Part shown: one piece after another, positions 16,219 through 25,066 of the stretch
Numbering within the stretch: the stretch's first letter is position 1
Layout: each line of letters opens with the position of its first letter
Source: Mycobacteroides sp. CBMA 271
Lineage (GTDB): Bacteria > Actinomycetota > Actinomycetes > Mycobacteriales > Mycobacteriaceae
Assembly (NCBI RefSeq): GCF_009729205.1
Contig: NZ_VTHB01000008.1
Span: 310,001-374,000, forward strand
Reading direction: 5' to 3'
DNA length: 64,000 nucleotides
Notes under the pieces: model-generated
What the model was told of the DNA's origin: nothing
Databases searched by the model: none
What the model saw: the letters and a program-made list of their open reading frames with translations, nothing else
Position numbers and translations under genes: made by a program

Positions 16219-17349
16219 ATGCATACCCCCATCTGCGACGACCTCGCTATCGAGTTCCCGATCTTCGCGTTCACCCACTGTCGCGACGTCGTCGTCGCAG
16301 TCAGCAAGGCCGGTGGCTTCGGCGTGTTGGGCGCCGTCGGATTCACCCCCGAGCAGCTTGAGATCGAGCTCAACTGGATCGACGAACACATCGGCGACCA
16401 CACCTATGGCGTCGACATCGTCATCCCCAACAAGTACGAGGGCATGGACGCGAACATGTCGGCCGACGAGCTCACCGCGATGCTCCAGAAAATGGTTCCG
16501 CAGGGGCACCTGGACTTCGGCCGCAAGCTCCTGGTTGACCACGGTGTGCCGATGGAGGAGGGCAACGACAACGCGCTACAGCTGCTGGGCTGGACCGAGG
16601 CCACCGCGACCCCGCAGGTCGAGATCGCGCTCAAACACCCCAAGATGACGCTCATCGCCAACGCGCTCGGGACCCCGCCGCCCGACATGATCCAGCGGAT
16701 CCACGACGCCGGCCGCAAGGTCGCCGCACTCTGCGGCTCGGCCAAGCAGGCCCGTAAGCATGCCGACGCCGGGGTCGACATCATCATCGCCCAGGGCGGC
16801 GAGGCCGGTGGCCACTGCGGCGAGGTCGGCTCGATCGTGCTGTGGCCCGAAGTCGTCAAGGCCGTCGCCCCGGTGCCGGTGCTGGCCGCCGGAGGTATTG
16901 GCAGCGGCGCCCAGGTCGCGGCGGCGCTCGCGCTGGGCGCGCAGGGCGCCTGGACCGGCTCGCAGTGGCTGATGGTCGAAGAGGCGCACACCACCGACGT
17001 TCAGCGCGACACCTACGCGAAGGCGGGCAGCCGCGACACCGTGCGCAGCCGCTCCTTCACCGGGAAGCCGGCGCGCATGCTGCGCAACGACTGGACCGTT
17101 GCCTGGGAGACCGAAGGCAACCCCGAACCGCTCGGAATGCCGTTGCAGTACATGGTTTCCGGGATGGCCGTCGCGGCGACCAACAAGTACCCGGATCAGA
17201 GCATCGATGTCGCATTCAACCCGATCGGTCAGGTCGTCGGACAGTTCACTAAGGTCGAGAAGTCGTCGGCCGTCATCGAGCGGTGGGTCCAGGAATACCT
17301 GGAGGCAACCACCACGCTGAACGACCTCAACGAGGCCGCCTCGGTCTAA
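16219..17349 (+). CDS. Nitronate monooxygenase-like flavoprotein
   Basis: A 376-aa FMN-dependent TIM-barrel enzyme of the 2-nitropropane dioxygenase family. Motifs: SKAGGFGVLGAVGF near residues 32-45, and the FMN phosphate region IIIAQGGEAGGHCGEVGS with VLAAGGIGSGAQVAAALALGAQGAW. It resembles Rv1533-type proteins; the IpdC steroid-ring enzyme (Rv3553) belongs to the same superfamily. ATG 16219 is chosen over GTG 16213 because CAGGAG ends 5 nt before it. The KstR-type operator suggests a role in steroid or side-chain degradation, not nitronate detoxification. Confidence 0.85.
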   Translation: MHTPICDDLAIEFPIFAFTHCRDVVVAVSKAGGFGVLGAVGFTPEQLEIELNWIDEHIGDHTYGVDIVIPNKYEGMDANMSADELTAMLQKMVPQGHLDFGRKLLVDHGVPMEEGNDNALQLLGWTEATATPQVEIALKHPKMTLIANALGTPPPDMIQRIHDAGRKVAALCGSAKQARKHADAGVDIIIAQGGEAGGHCGEVGSIVLWPEVVKAVAPVPVLAAGGIGSGAQVAAALALGAQGAWTGSQWLMVEEAHTTDVQRDTYAKAGSRDTVRSRSFTGKPARMLRNDWTVAWETEGNPEPLGMPLQYMVSGMAVAATNKYPDQSIDVAFNPIGQVVGQFTKVEKSSAVIERWVQEYLEATTTLNDLNEAASV

Positions 17350-17359
17350 CTGCTCACGA

Positions 17360-17417
17360 TCGAGTGTGCGGATTATGTTGATTTTCAACACAATATCGAC
17401 GTAATCCGCACACTCGA
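17360..17417. terminator. Bidirectional hairpin between convergent genes
   Basis: A 16-bp perfect inverted repeat (arms TCGAGTGTGCGGATTA at 17360-17375 and its complement at 17402-17417) with further partial pairing in the 26-nt loop. It fills the 72-bp space between the converging NMO-like gene and the 223-aa gene, so it can end transcripts from both sides. There is no long T tract, as usual in mycobacteria. Confidence 0.75.
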
Positions 17418-17421
17418 CGGG

Positions 17422-18093
17422 TCAACGCGGGGTCGGAGTGTTCAGCTCACGCACAGGCAACGGGTTCCCCGGCGCGGCTGGTGTCAGCACTTTCGTCTTC
17501 GGGTTGTACACCGGGCCGTCGGTGACGACGACGACATTCGGCGGTGTTTCGCCGAGCCGACGCCATGAGGTACTGCCACCCCAAGCGCCCTTGCAGGCCC
17601 ACTCCATGGCTTCGTCAGCGCGGCTCGTCGGCGCCCACCGCGCACGCGCGTTCACGGTCACACCCTCGGTGCCTAAACCCGAGGACTCAATGATCAGCGT
17701 GCAGGGATCGTTAGGCGAGTACGTTCCACTGAACACGAACGTGACCTGCAAGGACGGCTTACCGTCCCAGTCCATGACGAAGTAGTCCACAACAGGCACC
17801 GGCCCAAGGTCCTTAGGTGCGGGAACCACATATGGCTCAGTGGTTTTCGGTGCGGTCAGGTCCTGATACTTGCGGTCCGCCTGCACCATGTTGACCCCCA
17901 CCACGACGAGCGCGACCAGCCCCACCACGCCGCCGATGCGCGTCATCGCATAGGCGGCCTCGCTGGGTTCGTTGGCCTCCGGGTTCCTGTATTTCCAGGA
18001 CGACAGCGCCTGCCACTGACTCTTGGGGCCGAAAATCGACCACAGCACGAACGGAACAACAATAAGCGCCACCAGCGCAAGAACGCCCCCCAC
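17422..18093 (-). CDS. Hypothetical membrane-anchored protein
   Basis: A 223-aa protein with two hydrophobic helices (about 3-22 and 52-68) separated by a short polar loop (WQALSSWKYRNPEANEPS), then an extracytoplasmic domain of about 140 residues containing YFVMDWDGKPSLQVTFVF and two Cys (DPCTLII, EWACKGAWGG) that could form a disulfide. The GTG start has AGGAGG 7 nt upstream. It is the last gene of the ohr operon, 11 bp after the 217-aa protein. I do not recognise a characterised family. Confidence 0.65.
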   Translation of the reverse strand: MGGVLALVALIVVPFVLWSIFGPKSQWQALSSWKYRNPEANEPSEAAYAMTRIGGVVGLVALVVVGVNMVQADRKYQDLTAPKTTEPYVVPAPKDLGPVPVVDYFVMDWDGKPSLQVTFVFSGTYSPNDPCTLIIESSGLGTEGVTVNARARWAPTSRADEAMEWACKGAWGGSTSWRRLGETPPNVVVVTDGPVYNPKTKVLTPAAPGNPLPVRELNTPTPR

Positions 18094-18104
18094 GTACGAA
18101 CCTC

Positions 18105-18758
18105 CTACTGCCCCAAGCCGTTTTGCATGGTGTTGGCCAGCACGTTCACCGCGAGACTGCCGTTGCCCGGCTGGCAGACCTTGGCCTGCAGCAACACATT
18201 CTCACGCTTACGGGTCTGATTGAAGCAGCGACGATCAACCCCCGCCTCCTCTTTCACCCAGGAGGCATCGGCAGCACCCGCCGCTGGGCCCGTAAATGTC
18301 CACACCTCGCGCCGACCGTCGTTCAGGATCAGGGTGGCCGTCTGCCCCGAGCAGCCGCGCGTGCGATCGACCACCCGATGGAATGCACGATCCGCAGCGT
18401 CCGCGTTCGCGAACACTCCGATCGACTGCTTTACCAAATGTGTTGCATCCGAAGCAGAATCTTGCGTCGACGCCCCACGGAAGGAGGCCAGATCCGGATC
18501 GGCGTACACCTCATCCAGCCCGATATCCGACCAGTTGTTGCATTCCGGCACGTCCACCGAGAACGCCTGGAAGGGTTCGGTGAACTCACTATGCGAACCC
18601 AGCTGTGCCCCAATGATATTGCTCACCGAGCCGCGTGCCAGCACGGCGTAGTTCACCACCCCGGGGTCGGAGGGAAGCGCGCCCGCTATCGGAGCCCACG
18701 CGATGCCGAGCACCGCCGTCACCGACGTGGCCGAAACGACGGCCACCTTGAAGCTCAC
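18105..18758 (-). CDS. Secreted PknH-sensor-like protein
   Basis: A 217-aa exported protein with a signal peptide cleaved near AGALP (about residue 28). It shares with its neighbour the segment CNNWSDIGLDEVYADPDL followed by SFRGASTQD, then FANADAADRAFHRVV and Cys residues at CSGQT, RRCFNQ and KVCQPG. This is the PF14032-like sensor fold without a kinase. Its start overlaps the stop of the 204-aa gene as GTGA. Probably cell-wall located, ligand unknown. Confidence 0.68.
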   Translation of the reverse strand: MSFKVAVVSATSVTAVLGIAWAPIAGALPSDPGVVNYAVLARGSVSNIIGAQLGSHSEFTEPFQAFSVDVPECNNWSDIGLDEVYADPDLASFRGASTQDSASDATHLVKQSIGVFANADAADRAFHRVVDRTRGCSGQTATLILNDGRREVWTFTGPAAGAADASWVKEEAGVDRRCFNQTRKRENVLLQAKVCQPGNGSLAVNVLANTMQNGLGQ

Positions 18759-19369
18759 GAGACACCCTCCATCTCATCCGCGAGCGCCTTGGCGATCTTC
18801 TTACCGTTGCTCGGCACGCAGGCCATCACCTGGAACATCACTTCACGCTTCGCACGCATCTGCACGTCGCACGTGCGTCCGGCTGCATTGGTCATCGACC
18901 AGGAAGCCGACTTACCGCCGGACTCGCCCTTGGAGACGGTCCACGTGTCGTGCACGCCCTGGTCATCGGTGACCTCCAGCGGCACCCCGTAGCAGTTGTC
19001 CATGAACAGCACCGCCACGACCGGGTCCACTGCCGCCAGCGGGCGCTTGAAGACCCCGACCGCCTGCCGCACGTAATACGTTGTGTCCGAGTCGGATTTC
19101 TGCGACGACTGGCCCCGGTACTCGCCCAGCTCCCCGTTCCCGTTGAACACCTCGTCCGCGCCGATGTCGACGAAGTTGATGCAGCCGGGATCACTCACCC
19201 GGTAGCCGAGGGTCGGCGCGTCGAACGTTCGCGACACCGGCAGTTCGGTGCCGACGACCTTGCTCACCGCCGCGGGCTTGAGCAGGACGGTCTCCGGACC
19301 GATCGCCTGCGCCGACGGCGCGAACACCAGGGCAACCGCCGGCACTGCGGCGATGGCGAGCGCCCGCAT
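18755..19369 (-). CDS. Secreted PknH-sensor-like protein (paralogue)
   Basis: A 204-aa exported protein with a signal peptide ending near SAQAIG (about residue 23). The segment CINFVDIGADEVFNGNGELG plus EYRGQSS aligns with the next gene, showing tandem duplication. Cys residues at CINF, NCYG, TCDV and ACVP could give two disulfides. The ATG overlaps the ohr stop by one base (TGATG), so production is coupled to Ohr. Function unknown. Confidence 0.68.
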   Translation of the reverse strand: MRALAIAAVPAVALVFAPSAQAIGPETVLLKPAAVSKVVGTELPVSRTFDAPTLGYRVSDPGCINFVDIGADEVFNGNGELGEYRGQSSQKSDSDTTYYVRQAVGVFKRPLAAVDPVVAVLFMDNCYGVPLEVTDDQGVHDTWTVSKGESGGKSASWSMTNAAGRTCDVQMRAKREVMFQVMACVPSNGKKIAKALADEMEGVS

Positions 19370-19797
19370 CAGACGCGCGCCTTCAGCGTCACTGCGATGT
19401 TGCCGCGGGTGGCATTGGAGTATGGGCAGACCTCGTGGGCCTGCTCCAGGAGGTCATCGGCGACCTCCTGCGACAACCCCGGCAGGTATCCGTCCAGCTC
19501 AGCGGATAGATCGAAGCCACCCTCGGGCGTCTTGAAGATGCTCACGTTGGCGGTGATCGAGGTGGCGGTGTCCAGCTGCACCTTCGCCATGCGGGCCACC
19601 AGATTAAGCGCGCTCAGGAAGCACGCCGAATATCCGGCCGCGAACAACTGCTCGGGATTGGTGCCTTCTCCGTTGCCACCCATCGACTTTGGGATTCGAG
19701 TGTCCAGATCGATGCGGCCGTCTGAGGAACGGACATGCCCATCGCGGCCTCCCCCGGTCGACGTCGCTTCTGCTGTGTAAAGGGCTTCATTCGACAT
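19369..19797 (-). CDS. ohr: Organic hydroperoxide resistance protein (Ohr/OsmC family)
   Basis: A 142-aa thiol peroxidase reducing organic and lipid hydroperoxides. Both catalytic Cys are visible: the peroxidatic Cys in YSACFLSAL and the resolving Cys in AHEVCPYSNATRGN, with the family phrase TNPEQLFAAGYSACF. Length and N-terminus (YTAEATSTGGGRDGHV) are typical of Ohr rather than OsmC. TATGCT lies 6 nt before the ATG, so the mRNA is probably leaderless. No OhrR/MarR regulator adjoins it. It leads an operon of exported sensor-like proteins. Confidence 0.93.
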   Translation of the reverse strand: MSNEALYTAEATSTGGGRDGHVRSSDGRIDLDTRIPKSMGGNGEGTNPEQLFAAGYSACFLSALNLVARMAKVQLDTATSITANVSIFKTPEGGFDLSAELDGYLPGLSQEVADDLLEQAHEVCPYSNATRGNIAVTLKARV

Positions 19798-19835
19798 AGA
19801 CCGAGCATACGGAAGGCACTCGCGCCGAAGACCCG

Positions 19836-20186
19836 TTACCGGAAAGGGCCGTTGAACACGAAATAGGCCCCCACGGCGATCAGCGTGAACCCGACGAGAT
19901 GGTTGACGGTCAGCTTCTCACCCAGGTACCAGACCGCGAACCCCATAAACACCGTCAGGGTGATGACCTCTTGCATCGCCTTGAGCTCGGCGCCCGAATA
20001 CACCTGGCTGCCGAGTCGGTTCGCCGGCACCGCCAGGCAGTACTCAAAGAACGCAATGAACCAGCTGACGAGCACGACCAGCCACAGCGGGTGGTCCTTG
20101 AACTTCAGGTGCCCGTACCACGCGAACGTCATGAAGACGTTGGAGACCACCAAGAGCAACGGGGGAAGAAGTCGGGCCGCGAGCAT
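19836..20186 (-). CDS. DMT-like DUF486 small membrane protein
   Basis: A 116-aa protein with four hydrophobic helices, matching the DUF486 family: LLVVSNVFMTFAWYGHLKF, WFIAFFEYCLAVPANRLG, TLTVFMGFAVWYLGE and VGFTLIAVGAYFVFNG. It is half the size of EamA drug/metabolite transporters and would have to act as a dimer. The start at M18 of the longer frame places the first helix near the N-terminus. Transport substrate unknown. Confidence 0.75.
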   Translation of the reverse strand: MLAARLLPPLLLVVSNVFMTFAWYGHLKFKDHPLWLVVLVSWFIAFFEYCLAVPANRLGSQVYSGAELKAMQEVITLTVFMGFAVWYLGEKLTVNHLVGFTLIAVGAYFVFNGPFR

Positions 20187-20256
20187 GCCACCAGTCTGAC
20201 GCCTACGAGTCCGCGTCGCCCTGCGCCGCGTCGTCAACTCGCGCTTCCTCGACGGG

Positions 20257-21834
20257 CTAGCCGTGCTCGGTACCGTCGGTGAGTTCCTCGGGAATCGGCC
20301 TCAACAGCAAGACGACCCACAAGACGAACATGCCCGCACCAGGCCAGCCATAGTGCCCCAGCCCACCCAGCCGAACCAGCGACGCCACGAACAACGCCGC
20401 GATCACGACCGCATGGAACAGGTACCGACCGTTCTTCGTCACGACGGATCTGGCAATGGGCAGCGCGCCCCGTGGCAATGCGATCAGGGGCCACGCAATC
20501 ACCCAGGCCGCGCCAGCGGATACCGCGGCCAGCCCGGCGATCTGCCAGGGTCCCATGCTCGGCAGGCTGTCAATCGCGTTAGCGGAGAAGAGCATGAAGA
20601 GCAGAATTGGCAACCGGGCGATGGTGGAGGTTCGGCGAAGTACCGCCGCGACATTGTTCCGCAGTCGCCGATCAAGCAGCGCAGAATGCTCCGCCGCGGC
20701 GATCTCCGCGGCCAGACCCCGGCGGATTCGCAGCGGCAGAAACATGCCCGCCCAGAATCCGTTGTCCCAGACGACGTTCTTCCCGTCACTTTGGGTGAAG
20801 CCGGCCGATCCGCCCCACCGGCTCGCGAACGACGCGGCCCCGAATCCGATGAAACCGACAAGGATCGCTGTCTCGCACCAGCCGCCGAGGCGGGCCTGAT
20901 TCCACACCAGGGCCACTGCCGTCGAGACGGTCACGACGAGGAGAAAGGCGGCTTGGCTGCCGAGCAACAGCCGCCGTCGGAGCAGCGAAACAACTATCGG
21001 CAATGCCTTATGCCGGCGCGCGATAAACACGAAAACGCCAACACGGCAACCCATCAACGCCATGATCACGAATGCCGCCAGCCGTGCACTGACGTGTCCT
21101 GGCGCCGGGAACGATCCCTGCAGGCATACGAGCAAGGCCAATGTTTCGAGCCGTTGATAGAAGAACTCGCGTGACACGAATTCGGAGATCAGCCTCCACG
21201 CATTCGGCGCGTATGACTTGTCGAGCTGGACCGCGCGCATCGCGTGCCGCATGCCTTCGAAACCCATGGGCGCAAAGGGTGGCGACAGGTGCCACGCCAT
21301 ATCCCAATGCGCGATGGCACTGTCCGGCCCGGCCTTCAGCGCCTTGCGGTAGTAGAACGCGCGCTGCTTTGAAGGCAGGCGATCGCCGACAACGCCGAAC
21401 CTGTAGCTACTGTCCGGTTCTAGTTCCAGAGCTTTCCGGGCGGCCGCGAGTGCCTCACCCTCCTGCCCGTTCTTCGATAGTGCATCGGAGAGCGTCGAGT
21501 ACGCGGTCGCCCAGTGCGGCGAGAGTTCCACCGCCCGCCGCGCCGCGGAGAGTGCACGATCGACATGCGACAGCTCGATCATGTTGGCGGCACGTAACCT
21601 CCATCCCTCCGGTGCGTCCGGTTTGACGGCGAGAAAAGCATCAAGGCATCGTTCCGAGGCCACGTAGTTTTTCAACGAGGACTCGGCAAGGGCCAACATC
21701 CAGAGCGCTTCGGTGTTCTCGGGTTCGCTCACCAACAGCCCGCGCAGCAGTTCGCGGGCCCGCTCAGGCCTGTCTGTGTCGAGGTACGCCTGCACGGTTG
21801 CCAAGACGCTGGCCGAGTCGCGCTCCAATGTCAT
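20257..21834 (-). CDS. TPR-repeat membrane protein linked to an AAA+ ATPase
   Basis: A 525-aa protein. Residues 10-210 form about five tetratricopeptide repeats (ENTEALWMLALAESSLKNY, HWATAYSTLSDALSKNGQE, DSAIAHWDMAWHLSPPFAP). The C-terminal part has about six membrane helices (near 251-271, 292-312, 320-337, 410-430, 445-465, 480-515). The ATG overlaps the AAA+ stop (ATGA 21831-21834), so stoichiometric production is likely. The TPR face would be a cytoplasmic docking surface for the ATPase or its client. No known family function. Confidence 0.7.
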   Translation of the reverse strand: MTLERDSASVLATVQAYLDTDRPERARELLRGLLVSEPENTEALWMLALAESSLKNYVASERCLDAFLAVKPDAPEGWRLRAANMIELSHVDRALSAARRAVELSPHWATAYSTLSDALSKNGQEGEALAAARKALELEPDSSYRFGVVGDRLPSKQRAFYYRKALKAGPDSAIAHWDMAWHLSPPFAPMGFEGMRHAMRAVQLDKSYAPNAWRLISEFVSREFFYQRLETLALLVCLQGSFPAPGHVSARLAAFVIMALMGCRVGVFVFIARRHKALPIVVSLLRRRLLLGSQAAFLLVVTVSTAVALVWNQARLGGWCETAILVGFIGFGAASFASRWGGSAGFTQSDGKNVVWDNGFWAGMFLPLRIRRGLAAEIAAAEHSALLDRRLRNNVAAVLRRTSTIARLPILLFMLFSANAIDSLPSMGPWQIAGLAAVSAGAAWVIAWPLIALPRGALPIARSVVTKNGRYLFHAVVIAALFVASLVRLGGLGHYGWPGAGMFVLWVVLLLRPIPEELTDGTEHG

Positions 21835-23042
21835 CGAGATCGTTTGCGCCGCAGGTACTTCGCCAACTCGTCGTAGGTGCCGTCGCTGTTCGCAAACTCG
21901 ACGACATTGCGTGCGGTATCAAACCAACTTCCGGTGCTGGGGCCCACCTGACCCATGGCGTAGTCCATGTCTGCCATGGTCACCGGCCGCACCTGGCCCG
22001 ATGAGATCGAGTCGGCCAGCGCCAACTGCGTTGCGCTATCGCAGATATGAGCCAGATCCGCACCCGATCGCCCGTCGGTTCGCCGGGCGATGGTCTTGAG
22101 GTTGATGCCCTCCAGCGGGCGATCCTTCAGATGGAACCGGACGATCTCGACACGAGCCTCCTCGTCGGGCAGGCCCACCAGGATCATCCGGTCGAACCTG
22201 CCGGGACGGCGCAGGGCCGCATCTATGTCCCAGGGATGGTTGGTCGCACCAAGCACGTAGACGCCATTGTTGTCCGCAGTGGCCGGATCCAGATCTGCCA
22301 GCAGCTGATTCACCAGTGGACGCAGGCCCGAACCACCGGAGAGCTGGGACCGGCGATGACCGAGTGCATCGAGCTCATCGAAGAACAGCACGCACGGGGC
22401 GTTCCGGCGCGCAGTCTCGAAGATGTCGTGTAGCTGACGCTCGCTCTCGCCGAACATCGGGTTCATCACGTCGGAGATCCCGATCGGGTAGAAGTTCGCG
22501 CCCAGTTCACCGGCCACCGCGCGGGCCAGGAATGACTTGCCGCATCCCGGCGGCCCGTACAGCAGCAGACCACCACGCGCCGAGATTCCGTACGCTTTCA
22601 CCAGATCTGGATTCCGCAGCGGACCGAACAGCGAGAGATCCAGCTGTCGCTTCACCTGGGCCATCCCGCCGACATCCGACAGTTTCACGGCGGACTTCTC
22701 AAGGACGCCTACGTCCTCGGCACCCAGCGGTTCCGGCTCTTCCTCAACGAATGCCGGCCGAATGATGTCGGCAACTTGCTCCTCGGCGGCCGTCCAGTCG
22801 AAACGAGGCTTCTCCGTCGCCGGATGGGCGGGCGCGTTGAGACCCGCCGAGCACAGTGCCAGGTATTCGAGAGCCTTGGTGTCGCCGGGCGACTGTTGCA
22901 GCACGGTCGTGCAATGACTGAGTGCCTCTGCGAATTTTCGTCGCTCGATCAACAGCTCGATGACGCGCAACCGCAGCGGCACCACTTCCGGATTCGCATC
23001 GACCGCCGCCAGCATCTCGACCAGCACCGCGTCCTCACCCAT
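21831..23042 (-). CDS. AAA+ ATPase of the Vps4/spastin/FtsH-like clade with N-terminal TPR-like region
   Basis: A 403-aa protein. Residues 1-70 are helical with one TPR-like pair (FAEALSHCTTVLQQSPGDTK), then a linker rich in Glu/Pro, then a classic AAA domain: LSDVGGMAQVKRQL (121-134), Walker A GPPGCGKS (163-170), Walker B LFFDELDAL (219-227) and the second region of homology ALRRPGRFDR with arginine fingers. It lacks the FtsH protease motif and a second AAA ring. The start at 23042 follows GGGGAGGG by 4 nt. Encoded with two TPR-membrane proteins, it likely remodels or extracts a membrane-associated client. Confidence 0.82.
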   Translation of the reverse strand: MGEDAVLVEMLAAVDANPEVVPLRLRVIELLIERRKFAEALSHCTTVLQQSPGDTKALEYLALCSAGLNAPAHPATEKPRFDWTAAEEQVADIIRPAFVEEEPEPLGAEDVGVLEKSAVKLSDVGGMAQVKRQLDLSLFGPLRNPDLVKAYGISARGGLLLYGPPGCGKSFLARAVAGELGANFYPIGISDVMNPMFGESERQLHDIFETARRNAPCVLFFDELDALGHRRSQLSGGSGLRPLVNQLLADLDPATADNNGVYVLGATNHPWDIDAALRRPGRFDRMILVGLPDEEARVEIVRFHLKDRPLEGINLKTIARRTDGRSGADLAHICDSATQLALADSISSGQVRPVTMADMDYAMGQVGPSTGSWFDTARNVVEFANSDGTYDELAKYLRRKRSR

Positions 23043-23147
23043 GACGCCCTCCCCTAACGAGTTGTGGCGAATGCTATCCGAGTCCATTTAGTACCCGCGA
23101 CTGCGATTCGGCGCATCTTCGCGCCACCAGCCGCTAGCCTGCTGCGC

Positions 23148-23975
23148 ATGGGCGGCGCCGCACTTCGAGACCAGTACATCCAAAGCTGTCTGGGTGGACT
23201 GCATGTGCGGATAGGCGGCGAGGGGCCCGCGATCCTCTTCTGGCCCAGCCTGCTGATGACGAGTTCTATGTGGGCCGAGCAGGCACGATACTTCGCCTCT
23301 CGGTACACCGTGATCCTCGTCGACCCGCCCGGCCACGGCGACAGCCAGACGCTCAGCCGATTGTTCAGCTTCGAGGACTGCGCGCACAGCATCGAGCAGA
23401 TCCTCGACGGCCTCAGCATCGAGCGCGCCCACATCGTCGGCAATTCCTGGGGCGGAATGATCGGGGGAACGTTCGCCGCGCTGTATCCACAGCGGACCCG
23501 AGCTTCGGTGCTGATGAATGCGACGGCTTCGCGTGCCAGCGTGCGGCAGATGGTCGAATTCCGGCTGCTCACTGAGATTGTCAGGATCCTCGGCCGCTTC
23601 CGCGAGCCATTCACCACCCGCGCGGTGAAGGCCTTCGTGGGGCCCACCATCTTGCGCGAGCGCCCCCACGTGGAGCAGACCATCCGCCAGTCCATCGGCC
23701 GGCTCAATGTCGATTCGGTCTATTGGGCGGTCAACAGCGTGGTTCCCGCGCGCCCGGATCAACGCGAGCTGTTCGAGCGCATTACCACCCCGATGCTGAT
23801 CATCGCCGGCCAGGAGGACCCCACCTTCCCCGCCGCCGAGACACGGCTCATGGCCGACGCCATTCCGGGGGCGGAGTTTGTGCTCATGGACAACACCGGC
23901 CATCTGGCCGCTCTCGAACGCCCCGAAGAAGTCAATGTTCTGATCGACGAGTTCCTGAAGAAGCACCCCGACTAG
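23148..23975 (+). CDS. Alpha/beta hydrolase
   Basis: A 275-aa hydrolase with the catalytic triad visible: nucleophile Ser in HIVGNSWGGMIGG, Asp in IIAGQEDPTFPA, His in DNTGHLAALE; the oxyanion-hole strand is ILFWPSLLMTSSMW. Relatives include C-C hydrolases and lactonases; the substrate is unknown. ATG 23148 is chosen because TAGCCT lies exactly 7 nt upstream; the frame to 23064 overlaps the AAA+ gene. It is inserted in opposite orientation between the AAA+ and TPR genes and overlaps the latter by 4 bp tail-to-tail. Confidence 0.82.
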   Translation: MGGAALRDQYIQSCLGGLHVRIGGEGPAILFWPSLLMTSSMWAEQARYFASRYTVILVDPPGHGDSQTLSRLFSFEDCAHSIEQILDGLSIERAHIVGNSWGGMIGGTFAALYPQRTRASVLMNATASRASVRQMVEFRLLTEIVRILGRFREPFTTRAVKAFVGPTILRERPHVEQTIRQSIGRLNVDSVYWAVNSVVPARPDQRELFERITTPMLIIAGQEDPTFPAAETRLMADAIPGAEFVLMDNTGHLAALERPEEVNVLIDEFLKKHPD

Positions 23976-25039
23976 CCCACGAAGTCCGCGACGAGGCGGA
24001 GCACGAAGACGATCATCACCGGCAGCGCGACCAACCCCAGGAAGTTCTCCGCCACGGCAGCAGATCCGATGATCGCGACGATGATCAGACCCACCGCGCA
24101 GGCCATACAGAGCGCCACGCAGAAACTGATCAGTTTCGAGCGCCGCAACGCGGCCCACAGCGCCCTTTCGGAGCGGCGCGGGACGGTGAGCACCAGCCAC
24201 ACCGGCAACGTGATCACCGCGACCGCCAGCAGCGCCCCGATCGCCCGCGCGGGAATGGGCAGCTGGTGATTGCCATACCGGCCGGCGACCGCCGCGGAGG
24301 CACCGAGCACCACCAGCGCCAGGAAGTTCACGGGGTTCATCGCGGTGACGGCGCGGTTGAACACCTCGGACACCCCGGCGCGCACATCCTCGGCTCGCCG
24401 GATGTCCATGGCACCCAGGTCCAGGTAGGCACGCAGCGCACTCGACAGCCGCCACCGTCTCGACTGTGCCTTACCGACATTCTCCATCGCATAGGCGTTG
24501 TCGGGGTTGGCCCGCAGCGCCGATCGGAAATCTTTGAGCGCCTTACCTTTCCAACGCCGCATTCCGACGATCTGGCCGCGCAGATTCAAGTAGGAAGAGT
24601 CCTCGGGGGCGATGCGCAGCGCCTCGTCGATGGCGGCCAGCGCTGCATTCTTGCGATGCGCGGCGTAGAGCACCAACGCCAGCATGTAGTGGCTCGACGC
24701 CCGATATGGGTGCATCTGCACCAGATGCCGGGCGGCATCGATGGCCGGCGTCTTGTTCCAGCTGCGCACCAGCACCAGAATGCGAACCCGCTGCGCCTGA
24801 CTGTTCCCCGGATCGAGCCGCAGCGCGTTCTCCGCGTACCACCGCGCTCCGGGATAGTGCTCGACCTGCAGATCCAGATACGCGCCGGTGGCCAACAGCT
24901 CCGGGCTGTCGGGCCATCTCGTCAGAGCTGCAGCAAGATTCGTACGAGCGGCATCGTACTTGCGTACCCCGATCAGCTCCTCGATCAGCAGCGCGCGGGA
25001 CAGCGGCGTATCGCCGGCAAGGACGGCTTCGTCGACCAC
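23972..25039 (-). CDS. TPR-repeat membrane protein
   Basis: A 355-aa protein with tetratricopeptide-like repeats over residues 10-210 (KYDAARTNLAAALTRWPDS, HYPGARWYAENALRLDPGN, RKNAALAAIDEALRIAPED, RWKGKALKDFRSALRANPD) and about four membrane helices near the C-terminus (from 233). The architecture equals the 525-aa TPR protein of the same cluster. The GTG start has GGGAGGG 4 nt upstream. It lies 27 bp after the 166-aa TPR gene, forming an operon with it. Confidence 0.72.
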   Translation of the reverse strand: MVDEAVLAGDTPLSRALLIEELIGVRKYDAARTNLAAALTRWPDSPELLATGAYLDLQVEHYPGARWYAENALRLDPGNSQAQRVRILVLVRSWNKTPAIDAARHLVQMHPYRASSHYMLALVLYAAHRKNAALAAIDEALRIAPEDSSYLNLRGQIVGMRRWKGKALKDFRSALRANPDNAYAMENVGKAQSRRWRLSSALRAYLDLGAMDIRRAEDVRAGVSEVFNRAVTAMNPVNFLALVVLGASAAVAGRYGNHQLPIPARAIGALLAVAVITLPVWLVLTVPRRSERALWAALRRSKLISFCVALCMACAVGLIIVAIIGSAAVAENFLGLVALPVMIVFVLRLVADFVG

Positions 25040-25066
25040 AAGACCCTCCCCAGCGATGGTTCACGC

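Noticed and set aside
23088..24455. A 455-codon minus-strand frame opposite the alpha/beta hydrolase
   Set aside because: Antisense to a hydrolase with an intact catalytic triad; no domain or start signal.
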